A DNA stretch of 64,000 nucleotides from an uncultured Clostridia bacterium. GTDB lineage: Bacteria > Bacillota > Clostridia > TANB77 > CAG-508. The notes under the pieces were generated by a model. It was given only the letters and a program-made list of their open reading frames with translations. It was not told where the DNA came from and ran no database searches. A program made the translations under genes and the position numbers. The DNA lies in contig CANQTN010000002.1 in the NCBI GenBank assembly GCA_947626815.1, positions 96,273-160,272 on the forward strand, read 5' to 3'. This document shows positions 42,803-52,474 of the stretch, in pieces (the first letter of the stretch is position 1; every line of letters starts with the position of its first letter).

Positions 42803-44161
42803 TTAATAACATTTCTCATATTCATTTATATCTTTTCTTCTATATATTGAAAATATAATAGCAATAGTTAAAATATTTACTATAAAATATACTCCTCCAT
42901 ATGTTACAAAGGGCAAATTGACATTAGTTTGAATACCCATATTTACATTCATAAGTATTGTCATAAATGATTGTAAAATATACAACGTACTTATGCCTAT
43001 TATTAAATATTTTCCATATAGTTCTCTAATATTTTTTGCATTTATAATTAATTTTATTGAAGTTAATATTATGGTGCAAACTAATAATCCTGCTATTAAT
43101 ATTCCTGCTTTTCCTAATAAATATATAAAAGTAAAATTACTTTCATTAATTATCATATATTCATAATTATTTGAAATTACTTCTGTATCAGCTTTTCCTA
43201 TTAATTTTGAATTTTTTAGTATATCTTTTTGCAACATTCCAACCCAGCCACTTCCATTTGGATCAACTTCTGGATTGAAGGAAGCTTTTATTCTATTAAA
43301 TTTGTAAGGACTTTCTATTGCTAGTAAAATTATTATGAAGCTTATTAATAATAAAGGGATTCCATATAATACAGTTAAATTTTTTATGCGTTTTTCTTTA
43401 TTTTGAATAATTTTTACAGTAGTAATAATAAAATAAGAAATTCCTAATATTTCTGCATTTGTAAATGATGGAATAAATACCATTAAAAATAATGAACCTA
43501 TGCTACTAATTAATATTTTAATTAGGTCTTTATTAATTATAAATTTCTTATTAGATATTGTTATTTTAATTATTTTATTTTTGTCATAGTTAACAATAAA
43601 TCCTATAAATGCAATTAAATATAATGGTACGGCAATTGTGGGAGGGAAAATACTAATATTAAAAATCCAAATATATGTTAAACCTTTTACTGAATATCCC
43701 CCTATTATTGGTAAAATCATTATAATTGAAGCAATTAAATATATTACATTAGAATATTTTTTCATTTTTCTATAGTCAAAAAAGTATACAACTATACTTA
43801 ATATAATACCTATTATCATATAAATAATTGTACTTTCTATATAGTCATCATTCATAGTTGGTTGTTTTAATATTGCAACAATTAATCCAAATCCCATTAA
43901 AATAGCGACCAGTACTAATAATTTCCAATCTAATTTTGGTTTATGAATCTTATTTAATTTTTTTCCAATTTCTTCTGCAACTCCCATTTGAGAAACTGCT
44001 TTTTCCTCTGCTTCCTTTTCTTCCATTCCTTGATTTTGATAATCTTCTTTTATTTCTTCAATATGTAATTTTAATTCTTCTGAAATACTTGATTTAACTG
44101 GTTCATATTTTATCTCATCACAAACTTTATTTAAAAAATGTTTAATATCCAAATAAAACAC
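42803..44161 (-). CDS. FtsW/RodA/SpoVE-type membrane protein with N-terminal HAAS/permease-prefix domain
   Basis: HIEEIKEDYQNQGMEEKEAEEKAVSQMGVAEEIGKKLNKIHKPKLDW then multiple TM, C-terminal LPFVTYGGVYFIVNILTIAIIFSI. Confidence 0.75.
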   Translation of the reverse strand: MFYLDIKHFLNKVCDEIKYEPVKSSISEELKLHIEEIKEDYQNQGMEEKEAEEKAVSQMGVAEEIGKKLNKIHKPKLDWKLLVLVAILMGFGLIVAILKQPTMNDDYIESTIIYMIIGIILSIVVYFFDYRKMKKYSNVIYLIASIIMILPIIGGYSVKGLTYIWIFNISIFPPTIAVPLYLIAFIGFIVNYDKNKIIKITISNKKFIINKDLIKILISSIGSLFLMVFIPSFTNAEILGISYFIITTVKIIQNKEKRIKNLTVLYGIPLLLISFIIILLAIESPYKFNRIKASFNPEVDPNGSGWVGMLQKDILKNSKLIGKADTEVISNNYEYMIINESNFTFIYLLGKAGILIAGLLVCTIILTSIKLIINAKNIRELYGKYLIIGISTLYILQSFMTILMNVNMGIQTNVNLPFVTYGGVYFIVNILTIAIIFSIYRRKDINEYEKCY

Positions 44162-44481
44162 CTCCTATAACTTGATTTACTCCGTAATTCAAAAGTTTTC
44201 CATTCGTTTTTCTTTTCTTCTAAATGTTTTTTTCCTGCTTTAGTGATTGAATAATATTTTCTTTTTTTAACTCCTGTATTATCCCAATAAGATGAAATAT
44301 AATTTTTTTCTTCCAAACTATGTAATATTGGATATAATGTACCTTCTTGAAATTCAAATACATTTTGTGACTTTTCACTTAATTTTCTGATCATTTGATA
44401 GCCATACATATTCTCGTTTTCAAGTAAACTTAATACTAACATATTTGTACTTCCTTTTAATAGTTCTTTACTTACTTTCAA
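44142..44481 (-). CDS. PadR-family regulator, read through one CGG +1 shift
   Basis: LLKGSTNMLVLSLLENENMYGYQMIRKLSEKS...KKNEWKTFEL-G-VNQVIGGVLFGY*; stop then overlaps the downstream gene start. Confidence 0.88.
44182..44184 (-). other. CGG +1 shift site (Gly GGA), padR
   Basis: ttt gaa tta C gga gta aat caa gtt. Confidence 0.82.
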
Positions 44482-44644
44482 AATAATTCCTCCTTTATAC
44501 CTAGTTTATCTATGTATATTTTTATACATTGTACTACTAGGTATATAAAAAGTCAATATTTTTTACATAAAATATAAAAAAGAAATGTAAACATATACAC
44601 TTGCTTACATTCCTTATTTTCATTTCTATCACTTGTCTTCTTTT

Positions 44645-45241
44645 TTATTTCTTTACTAGTAATTTATTTTTTAATATTTTAACTGAACGTATTGCTGATA
44701 TATCATCAATAAATTTTTCATCACTTCTTCTCTTACAAAATTTTTCTAATTCAATAATTGCAGTCTCAACATTGTCTTTATTTACTTTATCCTCGCAAAC
44801 TTTCAATGCTGTCTTAATATAACCACATATAGCACATGCAGTCATTGCTTTAAAATACGAATTTTCTGAAAGATTAGATTTCAAGTACATTTCTGTTGCA
44901 AAATCGTCATCAATTTTTTTAGGATTAGTTAATATTATTTTTTCCGCAATATATATTCCATTTTCACTGACTGTTTTATATATTTTTTCATCTTCTGGAA
45001 TTATAACTTCACATAATGTATCTCCTCTGATTAACCATCTAAAAATATAATCGAATGTTGAAATACAAAATCCACCCATATCAGCTTGTTGTTCAGCTTT
45101 AAAATTAATTTTCTTATCCGCTACTACCAATTCATTAATCGGAAATCTTCTTCCGTCTGAATATTCTTTAACTGTTTTAATTACTTTATAAAATTTAATA
45201 TTTTTATCAGCTTCACATTCAAAAAACTTTCCTAGCATCAT
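44645..45241 (-). CDS. Hypothetical protein (DUF7666-like)
   Basis: MLGKFFECEADKNIKFYKVIKTVKEYSDGRRFPINELVVADKK...GGFCISTFDYIFRWL. Confidence 0.5.
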   Translation of the reverse strand: MMLGKFFECEADKNIKFYKVIKTVKEYSDGRRFPINELVVADKKINFKAEQQADMGGFCISTFDYIFRWLIRGDTLCEVIIPEDEKIYKTVSENGIYIAEKIILTNPKKIDDDFATEMYLKSNLSENSYFKAMTACAICGYIKTALKVCEDKVNKDNVETAIIELEKFCKRRSDEKFIDDISAIRSVKILKNKLLVKK

Positions 45242-45257
45242 CTCCCTCCAATTTTTT

Positions 45258-46313
45258 TTATATTTCAAATTCTTCTAAATATTTATTTGTAAATTCTTCT
45301 AGTTTATCTTTATTGTTTTCTAATTTCTTTATTAGTTGATTTGCTTGGTTATAAGCCATATTGTAATCTTCTTTATTTACTTCGAATCTATCATATGCAG
45401 CTTGAAGTTCATCTTCATCAAGTAAAATTATTTCTCCTTTAGGATTTACCACAACATCTAAATATAAATCATCTTCATATGGTATATCATTTTCTTTTCC
45501 TATTCTTCTTGCAATATCAAAGTACCATTCAATAATTTGACTATTTTCATCATATATAGCCGTTAATTTTACTTTTGAATTATAATCATAAAACTCAAGC
45601 CATTTGTATCCGTTGTCCATAATACATTTACCATTTGGTATAGTAATCTTATTAATAACATCTTTAAAATGATAATAGCAAATGTCTCCAGTAAATTCAT
45701 TATTTGCTACAGAATTAATTTTATATAATGTATTTTGACTTTTTCCACCAACATGTCTATCTGCATATCTTTTTTTCAAACTAATCCAATATCTTTGCAC
45801 TATCTCATTATCAATATATACTTCATTTTCAAGAATTCCACCATTATTTATAATACTTTTAGCAGAGCCTATATTAGTTTTATCGCAATCCATTAAAACA
45901 TTATCAATACCTAATTCTTTGCATTTTTTTAATGCTAATCTTATTTGCTCTGTAGCATAACCTTTTCTTCTTTCAGATGGTCTTACACTATCACCTATAT
46001 GTCCTCCATATTGTAATAATTTTTCATTTAATTTATGTCTGATTTGTACATTTCCAACAACTCTATTATCAGATTTTCTTACTGTTAAGTATAATGTTGC
46101 AGGAATTCTATTGTCTTTAATATTTTTTTCAGATAAATCATTTTGCACTTTTGTTAACCATTCATCAAAATTTTTAATTTGATCTAGTCCTCCATCTCCT
46201 GCTATTTCATATTCTCCATTATCAAAAAATTCCTGCAGATATTCTTCAACTTGACTTTTATATTCTGGTGTTGGAAACACTAATTCTAGTTCATCTTGCA
46301 ATTCATACATTTC
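45258..46313 (-). CDS. GNAT acetyltransferase fused to C-terminal DUF402-like domain
   Basis: GGHIGDSVRPSERRKGYATEQIRLALKKCKELGIDNVLMDCDKTNIGSAKSI (GNAT); WYFDIARRIGKENDIPYEDDLYLDVVVNPKGEIILLDEDELQAA (DUF402). Confidence 0.82.
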   Translation of the reverse strand, partial: EMYELQDELELVFPTPEYKSQVEEYLQEFFDNGEYEIAGDGGLDQIKNFDEWLTKVQNDLSEKNIKDNRIPATLYLTVRKSDNRVVGNVQIRHKLNEKLLQYGGHIGDSVRPSERRKGYATEQIRLALKKCKELGIDNVLMDCDKTNIGSAKSIINNGGILENEVYIDNEIVQRYWISLKKRYADRHVGGKSQNTLYKINSVANNEFTGDICYYHFKDVINKITIPNGKCIMDNGYKWLEFYDYNSKVKLTAIYDENSQIIEWYFDIARRIGKENDIPYEDDLYLDVVVNPKGEIILLDEDELQAAYDRFEVNKEDYNMAYNQANQLIKKLENNKDKLEEFTNKYLEEFEI

Positions 46314-46480
46314 TATCACTTCCCTTATAAAAATAAGTCTCACAAAGAAATCCGATTAAGACTCCTTTGCAAGACTTTAAAAATCTATACATCGTGTAAA
46401 TAACCATCTATTATAGGTTATCCTATATCGCTCGAAATTTATTTATTTCTTAGATATACTCTTAATTTATGTTTTTAATT

Positions 46481-47038
46481 TTAACATATATTTTCATTGT
46501 TGTCAAATCGTTGTTCAGTTACTTTTCTATATTTATTTTTTTTATAAATAGAAATACAAATTAAAACAATAATGCTTCCTACAATAACACCAGTTAGATC
46601 AATTAAAACATCTTGCCATTGTGCTGATCTGCCTGGAACAAAACTTTGATGGTATTCATCTGAAATAGCATACAATAGTCCAGTTACCACACTTATTGTA
46701 CTTTTTTTCCATAGCAGCAACTGGTATGTACTTGCAAAACTCATCATTAGTACACCAACATATGCATATATCGAAAAATGAGCTAATTTTCGAATAATTG
46801 GTTGTACTTTTTCGACAATCTCTTGTTTTTCGTTTTCACTTAAATTTTTAGTAGCTGGAAGTATATTAACTATGTTGATTATAATACTTCCACTTCTTTC
46901 ACTAGACTCTGTTGCATTTTCTCCTGAAAATTGAAAAATTGTATAAAATGTCCATGCTAATGATATAATTAAAATAATTCTAAATACATTTTTCAACATC
47001 TTTTTCTTTCTTTTTTTCCTTTCTATTAATCTTTGCAA
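46481..47038 (-). CDS. VanZ-family protein
   Basis: RKLAHFSIYAYVGVLMM...SDEYHQSFVPGRSAQWQDVLIDLTGVIVG. Confidence 0.92.
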   Translation of the reverse strand: MQRLIERKKRKKKMLKNVFRIILIISLAWTFYTIFQFSGENATESSERSGSIIINIVNILPATKNLSENEKQEIVEKVQPIIRKLAHFSIYAYVGVLMMSFASTYQLLLWKKSTISVVTGLLYAISDEYHQSFVPGRSAQWQDVLIDLTGVIVGSIIVLICISIYKKNKYRKVTEQRFDNNENIC

Positions 47039-48049
47039 AATTTATTAAATATTTTTCCTACTTGTTTGCCAAATGCATGAATAGAATAATGATCTTCAAA
47101 AAACTGTTTCTCATTTTTGCTCATTTTATTATATTCTGCTTCATCTTGGTATAATTTTTCAATTGCTTGTAATAGAGCATTTTTTTGCTTTTTAATAATA
47201 TATCCATTAATTCCATCTTGAATATAATCTTTAACTGTGTTAGATTCTGTGCAAATAATTGGCTTTCCTAATTGCATAGCTTGTAACATAACCAATTGAC
47301 CAGAGGAAATATTTTTCTGCATCAATGGAATTACAACAATATATGATTTTGCTAACATATCAAAATAACGTTGATTATATACATTTGTATAAATTGATAT
47401 ATTATTTGTTGGTTTTAATTTGCACTCATCTGAAATGATTGTAACTTTATATTTAGTATTTTTTAGTGTTCGATATAAAAAGTCGTAATCTCGGTTTGAT
47501 CTTCCACAAGCTAAAATTGTTTTTTCTTCACTCTGCTTTACATTTTGTACTTGGATAGGTTCAATTCCTAAACAGCAAAACTGAAATTTATCTTTGCTTG
47601 CATCAAATATCTCTGAATAATAGTTACATTCTTGTTGAGAAAAGCAAATAAATTTATCAACATAGTCACTCTGCACAATATACTTCATAAATCTTCTATA
47701 AATATTACCGAAGGATTCCTTTCTTTTCTTTATAAATAAAAGTCATCACAATTAATCGATTATATTTTTTTGTATGAAATAATCTACAATAAAAGGCATA
47801 TAACAAGCCATAGAATTGTTGCCAAGCTATAATATTTTTATATTGTTTTCTCTTAAAAAATATCGTCAATGGAAATAAAAAATATTTTAAAATACGTATG
47901 AAATCTGAGAATGGTTTTTGTCTTTTATGATTACTAACAACCCCACATTCTTCCCATTCCATATTTGTTTCTTCTTGCAATGATTTTTTAAATTCCCAAT
48001 TATCTATTTTTGGGAAATCAATTAAGATGGCATTTTTTGTTTTTCCCAT
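47026..48049 (-). CDS. Glycosyltransferase (GT1/GT4-like), read through one CGG +1 shift
   Basis: Two adjacent ORFs joined: MGKTKNAILIDFPK...MTFIYKEKKGIL-G-NIYRRFMKYIVQSDYVDKFICFSQQECNYY...GKPIICTESNTVKDYIQDGINGYII. Confidence 0.85.
47708..47710 (-). other. CGG +1 shift site (Gly GGT), glycosyltransferase
   Basis: gga atc/att ctt C ggt aat att tat aga aga ttt atg. Confidence 0.85.
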
Positions 48050-49083
48050 TTTATCTTCCTTCCTTTTTCTACCAAAAACAAAATGATAATAGAAACAGTA
48101 ATTGATGATATAACTACTAGTCCTACTTTTTGTGTATATGTTATTTGTTTAAAATAATTTTGAACAATTATTCTTATCCATTCATGATTTAAATAAATTG
48201 GTAAACTTAATTTTTCTAAATAATAGCAAAATGAATTGTTTGCTAAATTATATCCTATCGTTTTCTCACTTAATGCAATAGATATTGATACACATAATAT
48301 TAAAAGCATAATAAAGTCATAATTTGTAGAAGCATTTTCAATATTTACAATAAAGAAAATAGATGTAAAGCCCGCTAATTCTACAATTGTCAGTATAAAT
48401 TTTGTAATTTTTGTGAATTCAATTGTTTTCAAATTTTCAACAATTTCATATAAAATAGATCCTAATGTCAATTCGAAAAATGCTCTTAATATTCCTGCAT
48501 ACATTATTCCAGTCCATTCAAATATAACAGTCAATCTTCTATATTTATAAGATATCCATCCTCCTATAAATATTACAATAATTGGTGCTACAATATGGGT
48601 AAAATTTTTTTTGTATTTTCGTATTAATGGATATAAAATTAACATACAAATTAGCATAGCAGATATGTACCAAACTGATGCTAATGGTCGAGTTTTCTGA
48701 ATACTTGATATATCTAAAAATAGTAATTGCCAAATAGACTTAATAATTTGACTTATTGTATAATTTTCAGTAAAGCTCTTGACTATCAAAGAAATAATAA
48801 ATGCTATTAATATATATGGAAAAAATGCTTTTATTTTTTTCCATATATATTGCGTAGTTTCTTCTGCTATATTTTTACTATCATCTAATTGTTGCATGGC
48901 TTTTTTTGTCATAAAATATCCTGATACTAAGAAGAAAAATTCTACTGCAATTGCTCCATATCTAAAAAGAAGAAATTTTTCTCCTTTATTTAAAATTGTT
49001 ACATGATAAATAACAACCATAATGCTGAACATAAATTTCCAAAAACTAATACTACCATTATGCGAATTTACTACTTTTTTCAT
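48022..49083 (-). CDS. Acyltransferase family 3
   Basis: ISFWKFMFSIMVVIYHV...GAIAVEFFFLVSGYFMTKKA, polytopic. Confidence 0.85.
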   Translation of the reverse strand: MKKVVNSHNGSISFWKFMFSIMVVIYHVTILNKGEKFLLFRYGAIAVEFFFLVSGYFMTKKAMQQLDDSKNIAEETTQYIWKKIKAFFPYILIAFIISLIVKSFTENYTISQIIKSIWQLLFLDISSIQKTRPLASVWYISAMLICMLILYPLIRKYKKNFTHIVAPIIVIFIGGWISYKYRRLTVIFEWTGIMYAGILRAFFELTLGSILYEIVENLKTIEFTKITKFILTIVELAGFTSIFFIVNIENASTNYDFIMLLILCVSISIALSEKTIGYNLANNSFCYYLEKLSLPIYLNHEWIRIIVQNYFKQITYTQKVGLVVISSITVSIIILFLVEKGRKIKWEKQKMPS

Positions 49084-49096
49084 ACAATCTTCTCTC

Positions 49097-50410
49097 CTAT
49101 TTGCTACTTTGTCGACCAATAGAATAATATTCTATTCCCTCTTTTTGCATTTCTGCTAAATTGTATATATTTCTTCCATCATATACTAAAGGTGTTTTCA
49201 TTAATGTTTGATACTCCTTTGGCTTTATTTTTTTGACTTCTTCCCATTCTGTAAATATAAAGCATACATTTGCTCCATTTAATGCTTCTTTCGGTGTATT
49301 TACGAATGTTATTTTATCTTGATATTTTCTTTTAGCATTCTCCATTGCTACTGGGTCATATGCATATATTTTTGCACCTTGTTCTAATAACAAGTTAATG
49401 TTGTCAACTGCAGGGGATTCTCTTAAATCATCTGTTCCTGGCTTAAATGCTAAACCTAATACAGCTACTTTTAGTCCGTTAAATGTAATTAACCTTTCAT
49501 TTGCTTTTTTATATAATTTGGTTTTTTGTGCTTCATTTACTGCCACAGCAGCATCTATTGTTTTTAAATTATATCCATTTTGTTTTGCTAAATATCTTAA
49601 TGCTTTAGTATCTTTTGGAAAACAACTTCCACCATATCCAATACCTGCATTTAAAAATTTTTCTCCTATTCTATCGTCATAACTCATTCCTTTAGTAACA
49701 TCCTCAATATTTGCTCCTACTAATTCACAAAGATTTGCTATATCATTAATATAAGAAATTTTTAATGCTAAAAAGTCATTAGATGCATATTTTATCATTT
49801 CTGCACTTCTTCTATCAACAGAAACAATTGGTAAATTAAATGGTTCATAAATTTCCATTAACATTTTTTCTGCTTTTTTGCTTTGTGTCCCAATTATGAT
49901 ACGTTTCGCTTGTAAAGTATCTTTTACGGCTCTTCCTTGAGATAAAAATTCTGGATTACTTGCTACTTCTACTTTTACATCATGTTCTAATGAATCTTTG
50001 ATGAATTGTTCTACTTTATCATTTGTTCCAACTGGTACTGTAGATTTTACAACTACTAAACAGTCTTTTTCAATAGTTTCCGCGATTTGTCTAGAAACTG
50101 TTGCTACATAACTTAAGTCAGCAGAACCATCTGCCTTTTCTGGTGTACCAACTCCTATAAAAATTGCATCTGCTTGCTTATATGCTGTTTTATAATCTGT
50201 TGTATATGTTAATCTTCCTTCTTTGTAATTCTTCTTCATTAAGTCTTCTAAGCCCTCTTCGTAAATTGGGCAAATACCTTCTTTCATTTTTTGTACTTTT
50301 TTCTCATCGATGTCTACACAAGTTACTTGATGTCCTTTTTCTGCGAAGCAAACTCCTGCTACTAATCCTACATATCCTGTTCCTGCTACTACTATTTTAT
50401 ATTGTTTCAT
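49097..50410 (-). CDS. ugd: UDP-glucose/nucleotide-sugar dehydrogenase
   Basis: KIVVAGTGYVGLVAGVCFAEKGHQV, GIGYGGSCFPKDTKAL. Confidence 0.96.
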   Translation of the reverse strand: MKQYKIVVAGTGYVGLVAGVCFAEKGHQVTCVDIDEKKVQKMKEGICPIYEEGLEDLMKKNYKEGRLTYTTDYKTAYKQADAIFIGVGTPEKADGSADLSYVATVSRQIAETIEKDCLVVVKSTVPVGTNDKVEQFIKDSLEHDVKVEVASNPEFLSQGRAVKDTLQAKRIIIGTQSKKAEKMLMEIYEPFNLPIVSVDRRSAEMIKYASNDFLALKISYINDIANLCELVGANIEDVTKGMSYDDRIGEKFLNAGIGYGGSCFPKDTKALRYLAKQNGYNLKTIDAAVAVNEAQKTKLYKKANERLITFNGLKVAVLGLAFKPGTDDLRESPAVDNINLLLEQGAKIYAYDPVAMENAKRKYQDKITFVNTPKEALNGANVCFIFTEWEEVKKIKPKEYQTLMKTPLVYDGRNIYNLAEMQKEGIEYYSIGRQSSK

Positions 50411-50411
50411 C

Positions 50412-51380
50412 TTATACCTCCTTATTTTGCTTATACCATTGTATAAACTTTCTGATTCCTTCTTCAAATGTTGTTTTTGGTTCATATCCTATCAATTTTT
50501 TTGCTTTTGTAATATTAGCATATGTTCTTTCTACATCTCCTAGTTGCATTGGTAATTGATTTATTTTAGGCTCAATTTTCAATACTTTTCCAATAGTTTC
50601 AATCATTTCTTTCAATGAAATTGGTGATGAATTTCCTAAATTAAGAATTTCATATACATCTTTGTGTGTCATACAATATATACAAGATTTTATAATTCCA
50701 TCTACAATATCATCAATATATGTATAATCTCTAGAAGTTGTGCCATCTCCAAACATTGGTATTTCTTTATTTTCTAATAATAATTTTGTGAATTTGTGAA
50801 TTGCTAAATCTGGTCTTTGCTTTGGTCCATATACAGTAAAGAATCTTAGCATCATTACATTCATATCAAATAATTTATGATATACATGTGTCATTACTTC
50901 ATTTGCTTTTTTAGTTGCTGCATAAGGGCTAATTGCAAAATCTACTATCATATCTTCTTTAAATGGAACTTCTTTACAGTTTCCATATACACTACTAGAA
51001 GATGCCATTACTAAATTTTTTACTTGATGATTTTTCATTTCTTCTAAGATATTTTGCGTACCCATACAATTTACCTCTTGATATAATACTGGGTTTTCAA
51101 TTGATGGCCTCACTCCTGCCATTGCTGCTAAATGCATAACGATATCAATTTCATTTTCTTGAAAAATTGTAGCAATTGCTTCTTTATTTCTAATATCTTC
51201 TCTATACAATTTATATTGCTTGTACTGTTTTAATGGTTTTATATTATTTTCTTTCACTTTTGGTGAATAAAAGTTGCAAAAATTATCAATTGCTACTACT
51301 TTGTTTCCTTCTTTTAACAATCTTTCTGAAAGTGTAGAACCAATAAAGCCTGCTCCACCTGTAATAAAATATGTTTTCAT
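50412..51380 (-). CDS. NAD-dependent epimerase/dehydratase (UDP-glucuronate 4-epimerase-like)
   Basis: YFITGGAGFIGSTLSERLL, YAATKKANE. Confidence 0.94.
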   Translation of the reverse strand: MKTYFITGGAGFIGSTLSERLLKEGNKVVAIDNFCNFYSPKVKENNIKPLKQYKQYKLYREDIRNKEAIATIFQENEIDIVMHLAAMAGVRPSIENPVLYQEVNCMGTQNILEEMKNHQVKNLVMASSSSVYGNCKEVPFKEDMIVDFAISPYAATKKANEVMTHVYHKLFDMNVMMLRFFTVYGPKQRPDLAIHKFTKLLLENKEIPMFGDGTTSRDYTYIDDIVDGIIKSCIYCMTHKDVYEILNLGNSSPISLKEMIETIGKVLKIEPKINQLPMQLGDVERTYANITKAKKLIGYEPKTTFEEGIRKFIQWYKQNKEV

Positions 51381-51428
51381 TTTTTAATCCTTTCCATCTC
51401 AAATAAAATATAATTATTTTTTAGTTTT

Positions 51429-52463
51429 TTATTTAATAATATAGTTAATATATTTACAATTAATTTTATATAAAATCAACCAAATAACAATTGTAATTGC
51501 TAATACTACTAAAAATCGTTCTATATTACTAATATTAGGTATTTGTAATAACATGAAATATCGATTAACTGGTGAATGCATAAAATAAATTCCTGTACTC
51601 ATATTCCTTAGTAATTTTGTATTAAGTTTTTGAAATGTAACATATTGGTATCTAATACACAGAGTTAATACACTAGCAACCATTGCTATAGTTGTTATAA
51701 ATAAACTATGATCATCCGCATATGCTTTATTTCTAATAAATGTAACCTCTCCTATTTGTAATATTAAGGCAATTCCTAATAGTATATATAATTTTGGTTT
51801 GGCAATTGTTTTTATCCATTCTTCTTTTTGTGCAATACATATCCCTAATGTAAATAGTGGAAATCCCACAAAAATTCCATTTCGTGTTGTTATAAATATA
51901 TTTGTATACATGTCCATTACTTTTTGAAATACTGTTCCTTTTATTACAAAATAATAACTATTTCCTAATAATCCAAATACAAATAGAAATATACTTAATA
52001 CCATTGCCCAATTTAATTTGTTTTTCTTTAAAAAGAAATATTCTATTATAATTGCTACTATAACAGCTAATAAAAACCATAATGCTCCCCATGGATAAAA
52101 AATTGCTTTTTTTATGATTTCTATTACTATTATAAATACTTTTTCTTCTTTTACTGTTGTTATTATTTCATATGGTAAACTTACTAACATCCAAAAAATA
52201 AATGGGATTAGTAAACGTTTTATTTGTTTTTTAGAAATTTTCTTTAAATCTGCTGGATTTTCTAAATATTTCTTTCCAAATAAAAATCCTGAACATACAA
52301 AGAAAAAAGGAACTGCTAATTTGAATAGTAAGTGCATCATATACCACTGAATTGTATCTTCTTTATTATTTAATACTTCAGTGTGAATCCCTACAATAAA
52401 AACAGCACATATCAATTTAATAATATCAATCCATACATAATTTGCCTTTTTCGCTTCTGCCAT
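51429..52463 (-). CDS. Acyltransferase family protein
   Basis: DIIKLICAVFIVGIHTEVL...VPFFFVCSGFLFGKK. Confidence 0.88.
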   Translation of the reverse strand: MAEAKKANYVWIDIIKLICAVFIVGIHTEVLNNKEDTIQWYMMHLLFKLAVPFFFVCSGFLFGKKYLENPADLKKISKKQIKRLLIPFIFWMLVSLPYEIITTVKEEKVFIIVIEIIKKAIFYPWGALWFLLAVIVAIIIEYFFLKKNKLNWAMVLSIFLFVFGLLGNSYYFVIKGTVFQKVMDMYTNIFITTRNGIFVGFPLFTLGICIAQKEEWIKTIAKPKLYILLGIALILQIGEVTFIRNKAYADDHSLFITTIAMVASVLTLCIRYQYVTFQKLNTKLLRNMSTGIYFMHSPVNRYFMLLQIPNISNIERFLVVLAITIVIWLILYKINCKYINYIIK

Positions 52464-52474
52464 TTTTTGCTCCC

